This document shows, piece by piece, positions 1-7,668 of a stretch of 64,000 nucleotides of DNA. The position numbers were made by a program, and so were the translations under genes. The stretch comes from Chloroflexota bacterium (GTDB taxonomy: Bacteria > Chloroflexota > Anaerolineae > UBA2200): positions 1 through 64,000 of the forward strand of contig JACIWX010000007.1 of assembly GCA_014360755.1 (NCBI GenBank), written 5' to 3'. The first letter of the stretch is position 1; every line of letters starts with the position of its first letter. Below the pieces are notes generated by a model. It had not been told where the DNA came from, made no database searches, and saw only the letters and a list, made by a program, of their open reading frames with translations.

Positions 1-467
1 CAAGCCTCCCTCGCTCCAGGCGGACCACAGTCCGCCGCTCGCGCCAAGCGCGAGAGCACTTGCTCTCCCGTTGTCATTCTGAGCCGCGTAGCGGCGAAGA
101 ATCTCCCTCAGTTCCATGAGACCCCTCGGCTTCGCCTCAGGGTGACACAGGAGACCACCCCGCCTGGGCATGGGAGCCCGGCGCGGAGGTCGCCAGGGAA
201 TCAATTCCCTGGCTGAAACATGCAAGTCGGCTGAAGCCGCCTGGTCATTGGCTACAGCCCCTTCTGTAGGGGCGAATCTCGTGTTCGCCCATGCCCGTCT
301 CTCCCGTTGTCATTCTGAGCCGCGTAGCGGCGAAGAATCTCCCTCAGTTCCATTTTTGCTTTTTCTGTGTAAAATATAGCCAGTTCACCCCAAACAGGTA
401 TCAAAAAGCAAAGGAACACCATGTGCTGCGCTTGCGCCATAAGGCGCAAGACGTTAGAAGGTGCGAT
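1..467. repeat. Composite intergenic repeat block
   Basis: No convincing gene. The block is a mosaic of elements that recur elsewhere: a GGCGGACCACAGTCCGCC palindrome near 17-34, two copies of a segment containing CATTCTGAGCCGCGTAGCGG (about 75-120 and 309-352), an inverted repeat GGGAATCAATTCCC near 195-212, and an AGGGGCGAA...TTCGCCC hairpin near 269-290. The same modules reappear, partly in another order, at 57540-57960. The short open frames across it are repeat-derived. Confidence 0.8.
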
Positions 468-680
468 ATGAGCAATACGCGGATCAAGGAACTGGAAGAG
501 CGCATCGCTGAGCTGAAGCGCCGCTTGCCGGCTCACTCCGTGCCTCCGGCGATGCTCCAGCAGTTGGAGGAACTGGAGGAGGAGTTGGAGCGCGAGCGGA
601 GGAAAACAACAGGAGAGGAAAAAGTCGCCCATGCGCATTGGTTATCCCTGCATCAACCTGAGTCTGACCTGCCGGCCTAG
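468..680 (+). CDS. Small charged coiled-coil protein upstream of uvsE
   Basis: This 70-aa protein has an N-terminal two-thirds rich in Glu, Arg, Lys and Leu in heptad-like spacing (IKELEERIAELKRR, then LEELEEELERERRK), which predicts a helical hairpin or coiled coil. The open frame extends further upstream into repeat DNA, so the ATG at 468, preceded by AGAAGG, is the sensible start. Its 3' end overlaps the uvsE start by 50 bases in another frame, which suggests translational coupling. I recognise no characterised family and cannot assign a function. Confidence 0.6.
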   Translation: MSNTRIKELEERIAELKRRLPAHSVPPAMLQQLEELEEELERERRKTTGEEKVAHAHWLSLHQPESDLPA

Positions 681-1590
681 CCGCACCTTTCGTTTGGCGT
701 CCTATTCCGAGGAACGGCTGTGCGAAACGCTTGCCAACAACCTGGCCTGTCTGGAGGAAATCATCTACTGGAATGCCGTTCATGACCTCCTCTTCCTGCG
801 CATTACCTCCGACCTGGTCCCCTTTGGCTCCCACCCAGCCAACCAGTACCCATGGGATCAGGAATTTGCTCCCGACTTTGCGCGCATTGGTGAACAGATA
901 CAGGGTTATGGCTTGCGCATTTCCATGCATCCTGGCCAATACACGCTGCTCAACAGCCCGCGTAGCAAAGTGCTCGCTGCAAGCCTGGCAGACCTGCGCT
1001 ACCACGCTCGCGTGCTCGACTTGCTGGGACTGGATCAAACAGCCAAGATCCAGATCCATGTAGGTGGCTTGTACGGGGATAAGAAGGCAGCAATGGCACG
1101 CTTTGTCCAGCGTGTCAACAATCTCGAACAGACAGTGCGCGACCGCCTGGTCGTGGAGAACGATGAGCGTTTCTATACTCTGGAGGATGCCCTCTCCATC
1201 CATGCCCAATGCGGTATTCCCGTGCTGCTGGATACCTTCCACCACGAACTCAACCCCGATGGGCGCTCTCTGCGTGAAGCCTTGGCAGCGGCAGCCGCTA
1301 CTTGGAGTCAGAAGGACGGCTTGCCTATGGTGGACTATTCTTCGCCACTGCCCAAAGGGCGCACCGGAAGCCACGCCTACTCCCTGAACAAAGCCCATTT
1401 CAAACGCTTCCTGAAGGAGAGCCGCCCCTTTGACTTCGATTTGATGCTGGAAGTGAAGAACAAAGAGCGCAGTGCCCTCCTCGCCGCCAAGATTGCAGCC
1501 TCAGACCCCCGCTTTGTCAGCACGAGTTCACTGATTCGTTTAGCACTCATGGAAAGCAGGGAGAAGGAAACACCGCCCAATGAAGAATGA
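631..1590 (+). CDS. uvsE: UV DNA damage endonuclease (UvsE/UVDE)
   Basis: A 319-aa UvsE-type endonuclease. The family nicks DNA 5' to UV photoproducts and other distorting lesions, using a TIM barrel with a metal cluster. The protein opens with MRIGYPCINLSL, the usual family N-terminus, and carries the expected metal-binding segments: SMHPGQYTLLNSP near residue 100, IHVGG near 145, VVENDE near 175, LLDTFHHELN near 200 and LMLEVKNKERSAL near 272. Length is normal. The ATG at 631 follows GGAGAGGAAAAAG and lies inside the preceding small ORF. No other repair gene is adjacent. Confidence 0.95.
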   Translation: MRIGYPCINLSLTCRPSRTFRLASYSEERLCETLANNLACLEEIIYWNAVHDLLFLRITSDLVPFGSHPANQYPWDQEFAPDFARIGEQIQGYGLRISMHPGQYTLLNSPRSKVLAASLADLRYHARVLDLLGLDQTAKIQIHVGGLYGDKKAAMARFVQRVNNLEQTVRDRLVVENDERFYTLEDALSIHAQCGIPVLLDTFHHELNPDGRSLREALAAAAATWSQKDGLPMVDYSSPLPKGRTGSHAYSLNKAHFKRFLKESRPFDFDLMLEVKNKERSALLAAKIAASDPRFVSTSSLIRLALMESREKETPPNEE

Positions 1591-1646
1591 CCCATGACGA
1601 ATGGCGCCAGGAGCCGATTGAATAAGCAACGGATGAAGGAGGTACA

Positions 1647-3191
1647 ATGATATGCAAGCGTCTTTCCTTGCTGTGTCTCGCTCTTTTCCTGCCCCTGGCA
1701 TGTAGCCCACGTGCTATCGCTACTCCAGTCATCCCCATGCCCAGCGCATCTCCTAGTTTGGTCGGGCGTGCCACCCCATCCGAAGCGGCTGCAACGTTCA
1801 CGGGCGTCGCCGCCGGCCGCACCTTTTACGTCGCTCCGCATGGCGATAACAGCAACCCCGGCACGCGCGAGCAGCCTTGGGCAACCCCCGGCTATGGCTC
1901 CCGCCAACTCCAGCCCGGCGATACCCTCATCATCCTGGATGGCCGCTATGTCCTGCGCGAGTACAACGCCGACATCATCACCCCACCCTCCGGCACAGCC
2001 AATGCCTGGATCACCATCCAGGGCGAGGGAGGCCATCGTCCGATATTGGTTGGACGGGATAATTTGATCACTGCCATTGACTTGAGCGGCGTCCAGTACG
2101 TGCGCATCGCCAACCTGGAGATCACCCATGACAGCCAAGCGCAGGGAGAAGCACTGTGGTTCCGCGAAGGGGTGGAAATCCTCGCCACACCAGCCAGTCA
2201 CATTGTCCTGCAAGACCTCTACATTCATCACCTGGATGAATTTGGGATGGACATCCAGGATGTAGACGACCTGCAAATTCTCCACTGCCGTATCGAATAC
2301 TGCGGCTTCGGCGCCCTGGGTGGCCCCGCTGGCGAGCATGGTGGCTGGCGCAACGTCATTATCCGTGGCTGTTCCCTCTCTTGGAGTGGCCATTACTATC
2401 AGGGCGGCGATGGCTCTGACCGCCCCTACGATCGCCCCGATGGCTTTGGCATCGAACCCTCCCAGGGACCTATCCTCATCGAGGATGCCATCGCCGAGCA
2501 CAATTACGGCGATGGATTGGATTCCAAAGCAGCCAACACTACCATCCGGCGTTGCATCGTCGCCAACAACTCCTGCGATGGGGTAAAGTTGTGGGGTGGC
2601 GGCAGCCGCATTGAGAATACGCTCATCTACGGCCGGGGCGATGGCAACCCCGAACCTTCCCCTTGGGCGTCCATCGTCATTGACCAGGTGGAACAAGCCA
2701 ATGCTCGCTTCGAGATCGTCAACGTCACGGCAGATGACTATGTGGGCCAGAACTATCTGATGTACGTGCAGTATGACAATCCCGTGCCGGTGCAGGTTGT
2801 GATGCGCAATAACATCTTCAGCGGACAGGGGCCGGACTGTCCCCTTTACGTCGGCGCGACGAGCACCCTGCTCGCCGACCACAACCTCTTCTACCTGCCA
2901 CAGAACGAGACCATCCTGACCCATGGCGAGAGCAACTACCGCTGTGGGGACATCGCCTCCTTGGGTATGGGCAACCGCTGCGGCGATCCGCTCTTCGTCC
3001 GTCCGGCGTGGGGCACGACAGGAGATTACCATCTGCGCGAGGGCAGCCCAGCAGTGGATGCCGGCACATCTGAAGGTGCTCCGATTGTGGACCTGGAGCG
3101 CTATCCCCGTGACGCCCATCCCGACATCGGCGCCTATGAATATTGGCGGCCTACAGCGTGGCTGGCTCTGCCGATGGTCATGAAGCATTGA
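1647..3191 (+). CDS. Secreted right-handed beta-helix lipoprotein
   Basis: A 514-aa exported protein. It starts with a lipoprotein-type signal peptide ending in LPLAC at about residue 19, so it is probably anchored outside the membrane. The mature part opens with TFYVAPHGDNSNPGT and QPGDTLIILDGRY, the typical entry into right-handed parallel beta-helix (pectate-lyase-like) proteins, followed by many short Asn/Asp-rich rungs such as VRIANLEITHDS, LQDLYIHHLDEFGMDI and ENTLIYGRGDG. It ends with the DIGAYEY motif common to this class. The substrate, presumably a polysaccharide, cannot be read from sequence. AAGGAGG precedes the ATG. It is encoded just downstream of uvsE but is functionally unrelated. 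Confidence 0.85.
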   Translation: MICKRLSLLCLALFLPLACSPRAIATPVIPMPSASPSLVGRATPSEAAATFTGVAAGRTFYVAPHGDNSNPGTREQPWATPGYGSRQLQPGDTLIILDGRYVLREYNADIITPPSGTANAWITIQGEGGHRPILVGRDNLITAIDLSGVQYVRIANLEITHDSQAQGEALWFREGVEILATPASHIVLQDLYIHHLDEFGMDIQDVDDLQILHCRIEYCGFGALGGPAGEHGGWRNVIIRGCSLSWSGHYYQGGDGSDRPYDRPDGFGIEPSQGPILIEDAIAEHNYGDGLDSKAANTTIRRCIVANNSCDGVKLWGGGSRIENTLIYGRGDGNPEPSPWASIVIDQVEQANARFEIVNVTADDYVGQNYLMYVQYDNPVPVQVVMRNNIFSGQGPDCPLYVGATSTLLADHNLFYLPQNETILTHGESNYRCGDIASLGMGNRCGDPLFVRPAWGTTGDYHLREGSPAVDAGTSEGAPIVDLERYPRDAHPDIGAYEYWRPTAWLALPMVMKH

Positions 3192-3223
3192 AACTGTGCG
3201 ACAAGTACACTAACTAGCACGCC

Positions 3224-3251
3224 TTGTCGTGCTTGAGCAGTGCGGTATAAA
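3224..3251 (+). promoter_or_regulatory. Possible sigma-70 promoter of the sialidase-like gene
   Basis: TTGTCG at 3224-3229 and TATAAA at 3246-3251 are separated by 16 bases, just upstream of the GGAGGA ribosome binding site at 3259-3264. The -35 match is partial, so this is a candidate only. Confidence 0.4.
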
Positions 3252-3274
3252 TTGGCATGGAGGAGATTCAAAAA

Positions 3275-4909
3275 ATGAACACATCAATAACCCGAAGGCA
3301 ATGGAAATGGGATCTCATCGTCGCTTGCTTGCAACTCTTCTTCGCTCTTCTCCTGTGCATTATTTATCTCGTCTTTATTACTTCCTTCGGAGGGGAATTC
3401 CTGATTGTCATCAAAGGATTATGGGTACTTCCCATTTTCCTCGCCCTCCTTTTGGCTGGAACACTCACTGCGGTGATCCTTGCCGCGAGAGGCATGCGCG
3501 TACCAGCGCTGCAGAGTGCCCTACCCTCGTGGCTCGCTCATCTAACCACAAGAAACGCCTGGCTCATTGGTTGGTCTATCGTGAACCTCTTGCTCATCCC
3601 TCCCATTTTATTTGTAGGCAAGGTGCTTGCATTGGGGGCACTGGGCTCTGTCCCACTTTTCCTGATCGGTATCTTGCTCATTCCTTTCCTTGGATATTCG
3701 CTTTTGTTTCTGATAAGCAGTATACAAACCTTGCTTCGCTTTGTCCGCCGCCAAGGGAGTAACCGTTTGATATGGGGAGTGGAATTCAGTGGCTTTGCGT
3801 TTCTTTTTGCCTTTCTTGCTTTTGGTCTGATTGGCTTGTTCTGGAATCCGCAATGGACGGAAGGCGTAGAGTACAGGAGGCTCTTTGTGCCAGGTGAAGA
3901 GCCCGGGCGTGGATACCGCATTCCAGCAATGATTGTACTGCCTGGTGACGTGCTCATAGCATTTGCCGAGTCGCGCCTTGATCCCATGAGCGATTTGCTG
4001 GACATCAACTTGGTGATGAAGAGAAGCCTGGATGGGGGGCATACTTGGAGTGCATTACAGGTCGTGCAAGATATGGGAAACCATACCGTGCACAGCCCCT
4101 GTCCTGTTTTCGACCGTGATACGCAAACCGTCTGGCTGCCCTTCTGCGTTGATTACAAGAGACTGTTCATGATCACCAGCACTGACTATGGGGTGACCTG
4201 GTCCACACCGCGAGATCTCTCACAGGAATTGGGCTTGCCGGAAGGGACATGGTGTCACAATGGACCAGGGAATGGCATCCAAATGTCCACGGGTAGGTTG
4301 GTGATCCCCACTTGTTTGGGCCAGGCGCGGATCCTCTATAGCGATGACCATGGTGTGACCTGGAAAATCAGTGAGCCTATGACGCCCAAGAAAGTGGGTA
4401 CGCAGATTTTGGAGGTAGGCATTGGCACGGAACCGCAGGTCTTTGAGAGGGTTGACGGCGCATTATGCGCCAACTTGCGTTACAAGAGGGGCAAATACCG
4501 CATCGTCACCTGCAGCCATGACGGGGGCGAAACGTGGGAACCGTGGAGTTTCCAAGAGGACCTGCCAGATCCAGGCACCCAGGCTTCTATCATGCGCTTC
4601 ACGAGTGAAAAGGAAGGCATGAAGAACCGCCTTTTGTTCTCGGCGCCCGGTGCACCCTATCGTGGTGAATTCACCATCCGCTTAAGTTACGACGAAGGCA
4701 AAACATGGCCTGTGTCAAAACTGGTCTATGAAGGGGCAGCAGGTTATTCCCAATTGGCTGTCCTGTCGGATTACTCGATCCTAGCGCTATTCGAGACCGG
4801 AAAGTATGATCTCCGGGAATCCATCACCTTGATCAGGGTGGATTTGGACTGGCTCACTGACGGAAGGGACCACCTGGAAACTTCCCTCATCTCGCCTTTT
4901 AGCCGCTGA
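3275..4909 (+). CDS. Membrane-anchored sialidase-like (BNR/Asp-box) protein
   Basis: A 544-aa protein with two parts. Residues 1-200 hold five or six hydrophobic helices. Residues about 205-540 form a six-bladed sialidase-type propeller: the RIP motif of family GH33 (GYRIPAMIVL) and at least five Asp boxes (SLDGGHTW, STDYGVTW, SDDHGVTW, SHDGGETW, SYDEGKTW). Sialidases cleave terminal sialic acids from glycans; the catalytic Arg of the RIP segment is present, but I did not verify the Tyr/Glu pair. The ATG at 3275 is preferred over an earlier one at 3257 because GGAGGA sits 10 bases upstream of it. A polytopic N-terminal membrane domain is uncommon for sialidases, which usually carry a signal peptide. 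Confidence 0.85.
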   Translation: MNTSITRRQWKWDLIVACLQLFFALLLCIIYLVFITSFGGEFLIVIKGLWVLPIFLALLLAGTLTAVILAARGMRVPALQSALPSWLAHLTTRNAWLIGWSIVNLLLIPPILFVGKVLALGALGSVPLFLIGILLIPFLGYSLLFLISSIQTLLRFVRRQGSNRLIWGVEFSGFAFLFAFLAFGLIGLFWNPQWTEGVEYRRLFVPGEEPGRGYRIPAMIVLPGDVLIAFAESRLDPMSDLLDINLVMKRSLDGGHTWSALQVVQDMGNHTVHSPCPVFDRDTQTVWLPFCVDYKRLFMITSTDYGVTWSTPRDLSQELGLPEGTWCHNGPGNGIQMSTGRLVIPTCLGQARILYSDDHGVTWKISEPMTPKKVGTQILEVGIGTEPQVFERVDGALCANLRYKRGKYRIVTCSHDGGETWEPWSFQEDLPDPGTQASIMRFTSEKEGMKNRLLFSAPGAPYRGEFTIRLSYDEGKTWPVSKLVYEGAAGYSQLAVLSDYSILALFETGKYDLRESITLIRVDLDWLTDGRDHLETSLISPFSR

Positions 4910-4924
4910 TGCAAACGAAACTCT

Positions 4925-5182
4925 AACAGAATTCTATCCCTCCCATCGATGCCGCACCGCCCGCTACGAAGACGGCGACTTTTGCGTTGGGCTGATTTTG
5001 GGAGAGCGAATCCCAGTTTGGGATTCTCCCCGGGGTGGTACGTACACGTGTCGGATACGCCGGGGGCTCTACGGAGAACCCGACCTACTACTGCCCAGTT
5101 ACAGGCTGAGATTGACCAATTGGGGCTGTCCCCGGAAGCGCGAGAACAGTTGCTCGACATCGTCCGGAGACGCGCACGCTGA
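4925..5182 (+). pseudogene. Frameshifted small conserved gene remnant
   Basis: Two overlapping frames each hold half of what reads like one small protein. One frame gives [20 protein letters not shown] and continues to [10 protein letters not shown] near 5090. The other gives [20 protein letters not shown] and EQLLDIVRRRAR, ending at the TGA of 5180-5182. Joining them needs a single shift near 5085-5095. No good ribosome binding site or start codon is visible upstream. I recognise the style of a small Chloroflexota hypothetical protein but cannot name it. It may be a decayed gene or a sequencing indel. Confidence 0.45.
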
Positions 5183-5194
5183 GGTTGATCACGG

Positions 5195-5500
5195 ATTATT
5201 CCCTCTCTGCGCTCTCTGCGTGCTCGGCGGTAAAACTCCTCACCACTAAGACACGAAGACACAAAGGGGGAAGAAGAAACTCCAATGGGTAAAACCCAAT
5301 GACCAAAATCTTCGTGTCTTTGTGCCTTCGTGGTAAAAACCTCTGCGCTCTCTGCGTCCTCGGCGGTAAAACTCCTCACCACTAAGACACGAAGACACAA
5401 AGGGGGAAGAAGAAACTCCAATGGGTAAAACCCAATGACCAAAATCTTCGTGTCTTTGTGTCTTTGTGGTAAGCCCTTTCACCGCAGAGAGCGCGGAGTT
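5195..5500. repeat. 136-bp tandem duplication of a palindromic intergenic repeat
   Basis: The unit beginning GCGCTCTCTGCG at 5209 recurs at 5345, a period of 136 bases, with few differences. Each unit contains ACTAAGACACGAAGACACAAAG facing its near reverse complement TTCGTGTCTTTGTG across a short centre, so each can form a long hairpin. The same vocabulary (CGCAGAG, CACGAAGACAC) recurs at 26630-26730, 28080-28400, 37075-37360 and 44380-44620. Confidence 0.85.
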
Positions 5501-5504
5501 TGTA

Positions 5505-5531
5505 TTGACATGCAAAAATTCCTGGTATAAT
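5505..5531 (+). promoter_or_regulatory. Sigma-70 promoter of the antitoxin-like gene
   Basis: TTGACA at 5505-5510 and TATAAT at 5526-5531 are both exact consensus, though the 15-base spacer is short. Transcription would start near 5538, leaving a leader of about 68 bases before the ATG at 5606. Confidence 0.7.
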
Positions 5532-5605
5532 GCACATCACAAAAGCTGTTTAGAGATTCCTTAAGGATTGCCGTGAGGCACATGGCCGATAAGGAGAGGA
5601 GCAAG

Positions 5606-5821
5606 ATGGCAATCACAAATATCACTATTCCATTGGATAGTTATACAGCGCGTCTTTACGCAGAGGCATCTGACGAAGACAAAAAGAAGTTGCATCTGCT
5701 TCTGAGCTTGTGGCTAAGAGAATTTGCTATATCCCCAAGACCGCTCAAGGCGATCATGGACGAAATTAGCGAGAAAGCTCAGGCACGTGGTCTCACACCC
5801 GAGATATTGGAGTCTATTTAA
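5606..5821 (+). CDS. Antitoxin-like small protein, orphan
   Basis: A 71-aa protein with a short beta-strand start (AITNITIPLDSYTARLYAEA), then helices DEDKKKLHLLLSLWLREF and LKAIMDEISEKAQARGLTPEILE. This is the layout of small antitoxin-like proteins common in cyanobacteria and Chloroflexota that usually precede a PIN-type toxin gene. The start at 5606 follows GGAGAGG; earlier in-frame codons at 5573 and 5582 lack such a site. No toxin gene follows; the next gene is a cold-shock gene. The family assignment is from memory of sequence style, so it is tentative. Confidence 0.7.
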   Translation: MAITNITIPLDSYTARLYAEASDEDKKKLHLLLSLWLREFAISPRPLKAIMDEISEKAQARGLTPEILESI

Positions 5822-5834
5822 GGTAGTACGCGAT

Positions 5835-5863
5835 TTGACAAATTTCCCATTGTGTGGTATAGT
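5835..5863 (+). promoter_or_regulatory. Sigma-70 promoter of the cold-shock gene
   Basis: TTGACA at 5835-5840 and TATAGT at 5858-5863 are separated by exactly 17 bases. Transcription would start near 5870, giving an unusually long leader of about 138 bases before the GTG start at 6008, as is typical of cold-shock genes whose leaders act as temperature-responsive RNA. Confidence 0.8.
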
Positions 5864-6007
5864 GTGTGCGAATAGAATGTAGGAAGTACCCCACTGGCTT
5901 GCAAGTGCATCTGCCAAGGTTCACTAAGCCTTAGCTTTTTGTATGTACGAGCACGTCGGGTGCATTTCCACCTTCTATCCATCAACACAAGAAAGGAGCA
6001 TCCGACT

Positions 6008-6217
6008 GTGAGCGAACGTATTACTGGCACTGTCAAGTGGTTCAACAGCAGTAAAGGTTACGGCTTTATCTCCCGTGACCAGGGCAGCGACGTCTTCGTC
6101 CACCATTCCGCGATCCAAACCAATGGCTTCCGGAAACTGGAAGAAGGCCAGCGTGTCGAATTCAGCGTGGAAGACAGCCCCAAAGGGCCGCAAGCCACCA
6201 ACGTTGTCCCCCTCTAG
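6008..6217 (+). CDS. Cold-shock domain protein (CspA family)
   Basis: A 69-aa single cold-shock domain, a five-stranded OB fold that binds single-stranded RNA/DNA and melts RNA structure. It has the expected [15 protein letters not shown] with RNP1 (KGYGFIS) and RNP2 (VFVHHSAI), and ends in PQATNVVPL. The GTG start at 6008 is supported by AAAGGAG at 5992-5998; longer in-frame readings from 5939 add residues foreign to the family. It is followed by an RNA hairpin and an RRM gene, so the pair may form a small RNA-chaperone unit. Confidence 0.95.
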   Translation: MSERITGTVKWFNSSKGYGFISRDQGSDVFVHHSAIQTNGFRKLEEGQRVEFSVEDSPKGPQATNVVPL

Positions 6218-6233
6218 GTGAGATAATGGAATG

Positions 6234-6267
6234 CAAAGGCGCACCTGGGTCACCTGGTGCGCCTTTG
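6234..6267 (+). terminator. Hairpin between the csp and RRM genes
   Basis: A 12-bp perfect stem (CAAAGGCGCACC at 6234-6245 against GGTGCGCCTTTG at 6256-6267) with a 10-base loop. No T-run follows on the plus strand, so it is either a weak terminator or attenuator, or an mRNA-stabilising structure. The RRM gene starts 23 bases later. Confidence 0.6.
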
Positions 6268-6290
6268 TCTAGAATGATGAAAGGATACTT

Positions 6291-6599
6291 ATGGCGAAAA
6301 AATTGTACGTTGGGAATCTGAATTACAGTGTCACCGGGGACAGTTTGCGCGAACTATTCGCCACCATTGGCGAGGTTGTTTCTGCCACCGTCATCTCCGA
6401 CCGCATGACCAATGTCTCCAAAGGCTTTGGCTTTGTGGAGATGGCCACCGATGAAGCAGCGCAAGATGCCATCAACCGCCTGAACGGTCAGGAGTTTGAA
6501 GGGCGCCAAATCACGGTTGCCGAGGCACGGCCCCCACGCGAGAGGCAAGAACGCCGCTACGATGACCGCCGAGGCGGTCGCAGGCCCCGTCGTTATTAA
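6291..6599 (+). CDS. RRM-domain RNA-binding protein
   Basis: A 102-aa protein consisting of one RNA recognition motif plus a short basic tail. RNP2 is LYVGNL at residues 5-10 and RNP1 is KGFGFVEM near 45. The tail is Arg/Gly/Tyr-rich (RYDDRRGGRRPRRY), as in glycine-rich or cyanobacterial Rbp proteins that are often cold-induced. AAAGGA sits 6 bases before the ATG. Position right after a cold-shock gene supports a role in RNA handling at low temperature (inference). Confidence 0.95.
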   Translation: MAKKLYVGNLNYSVTGDSLRELFATIGEVVSATVISDRMTNVSKGFGFVEMATDEAAQDAINRLNGQEFEGRQITVAEARPPRERQERRYDDRRGGRRPRRY

Positions 6600-6619
6600 T
6601 TCAGCACCCCTCTAATTAC

Positions 6620-6871
6620 CACCTCAAGATGCTGTGCGCGCTTGGGCGCGAATACACGCGCTCAAGCGCTTATTACAAACCAAGTTTGTAGTGCGCACTT
6701 CAGTGCGCGATAAGCGCTGAAGCGCAAGTTTGTAGTGCGCACTTCAGTGCGCGATGAGCACTAAAGTGCTCACTACGAACCTATGAGCGCTAAAGCGCTC
6801 ACTACAAACCAAGGAGCGAACGGGCGCTTACTACGAACCCATGAGCGCTTCAGCGCTCACTACAAACCCCG
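6620..6871. repeat. Palindromic GCGCT/ACTACAAAC repeat array
   Basis: A run of short palindromes, such as GAGCGCTAAAGCGCTC and GTGCGCACTTCAGTGCGC, separated by ACTACAAACC or GTTTGTAGT. It belongs to the same family as the arrays at 10574-10965, 16110-16260 and 61890-62062. It fills the space between the convergent RRM and sfsA genes. Confidence 0.85.
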
Positions 6872-7579
6872 CTATAGATGCCAATCCACCGGCAAATCGC
6901 CCGCGGATAGCATCACAGTGCGATGCTGCGGGGCATAGAACATGCCCACCGCCCGCACCTCCACTCCGGCACGATGCGCCTGCGTGAGCAAGGCGGCGAG
7001 TTCCGCATCAGCAAGGCGGTTGGCGCGGAAAAACTCTACCCCCGGCAAGGCAGCAATGAATACGATGCACGCCTTCCCGCCCCGGCGCACATGCTCCGTC
7101 AGTTCCTGGATATGCCTTCGCCCCCTGGCGGAGGGGCAATCCGGGTACATGGCATAGCGCCCCTGCCTGAGCACGGCGCTTTTCACTTCCAGATACACCT
7201 GATTTGTCCCGCATTGCAAGAGGTAATCCACGACCGAACGGTTGAGGCGCACGTTGCGTTTCCACGTGCAGGCATCCCGCAGCCAGGGGAGCAGCCGCCG
7301 CTCCAAGCATTGCTCGAAGGCTCTCATTTGGAACTGCGTGTCAATCAGCGCGCCCAAGCCGCTTTCCTCAATGGCGAACAAGCGGTAGGATGTCCTTCCG
7401 GGGAATTGCCGCGGCAGGCAGAACGCTTTCCTGCCGGGGATCAGGAATTCGTGCAGCCTGCCCGTATTGTTGAGCCAGGCATAGTCCTTCTGTCCCTGCA
7501 CATCAACCGCGACGACAAAGCGGTTCAGGCGTTGGATAATATGGCATTCAGTCGCCTTGGCTAGGGAAAGCAGTGCCAC
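6872..7579 (-). CDS. sfsA: SfsA family DNA/RNA nuclease
   Basis: A 235-aa SfsA homologue. The E. coli protein was named for sugar fermentation stimulation; the family has a nuclease-like fold and nucleic-acid binding. The diagnostic block is complete: SVVDYLLQCG near 120, VYLEVKSAVLR near 133 and AMYPDCPSARGRRHI near 145, which holds the Asp/Glu/Lys nuclease-type residues. The frame opens with GTG at 7579 and has no clear ribosome binding site; a 24-bp tandem repeat lies immediately upstream. Length matches the family. Confidence 0.93.
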   Translation of the reverse strand: MALLSLAKATECHIIQRLNRFVVAVDVQGQKDYAWLNNTGRLHEFLIPGRKAFCLPRQFPGRTSYRLFAIEESGLGALIDTQFQMRAFEQCLERRLLPWLRDACTWKRNVRLNRSVVDYLLQCGTNQVYLEVKSAVLRQGRYAMYPDCPSARGRRHIQELTEHVRRGGKACIVFIAALPGVEFFRANRLADAELAALLTQAHRAGVEVRAVGMFYAPQHRTVMLSAGDLPVDWHL

Positions 7580-7593
7580 TGTTCGTATTTCGT

Positions 7594-7668
7594 ATTCCGT
7601 TTTACGTTTTACGTTTCCCGTTTTACGTTTTACGTTTCCCGTTTTACGTTTTACGTTTCCCTCTTCCC
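7594..7668. repeat. 24-bp tandem repeat CGTTTTACGTTTTACGTTTC
   Basis: About three tandem copies of a 24-base unit made of GTTTTACGTTTTACGTTTCC. The reverse-complement vocabulary (CGGAAAACG, CGTAAAACGG) occurs at 40820-40897 between pstA and pstB. Confidence 0.85.

Noticed and set aside
1377-3188. 603-aa minus-strand open frame opposite the beta-helix gene
   Set aside because: It is a shadow of the plus-strand gene, lacks family features, and spans gene boundaries.
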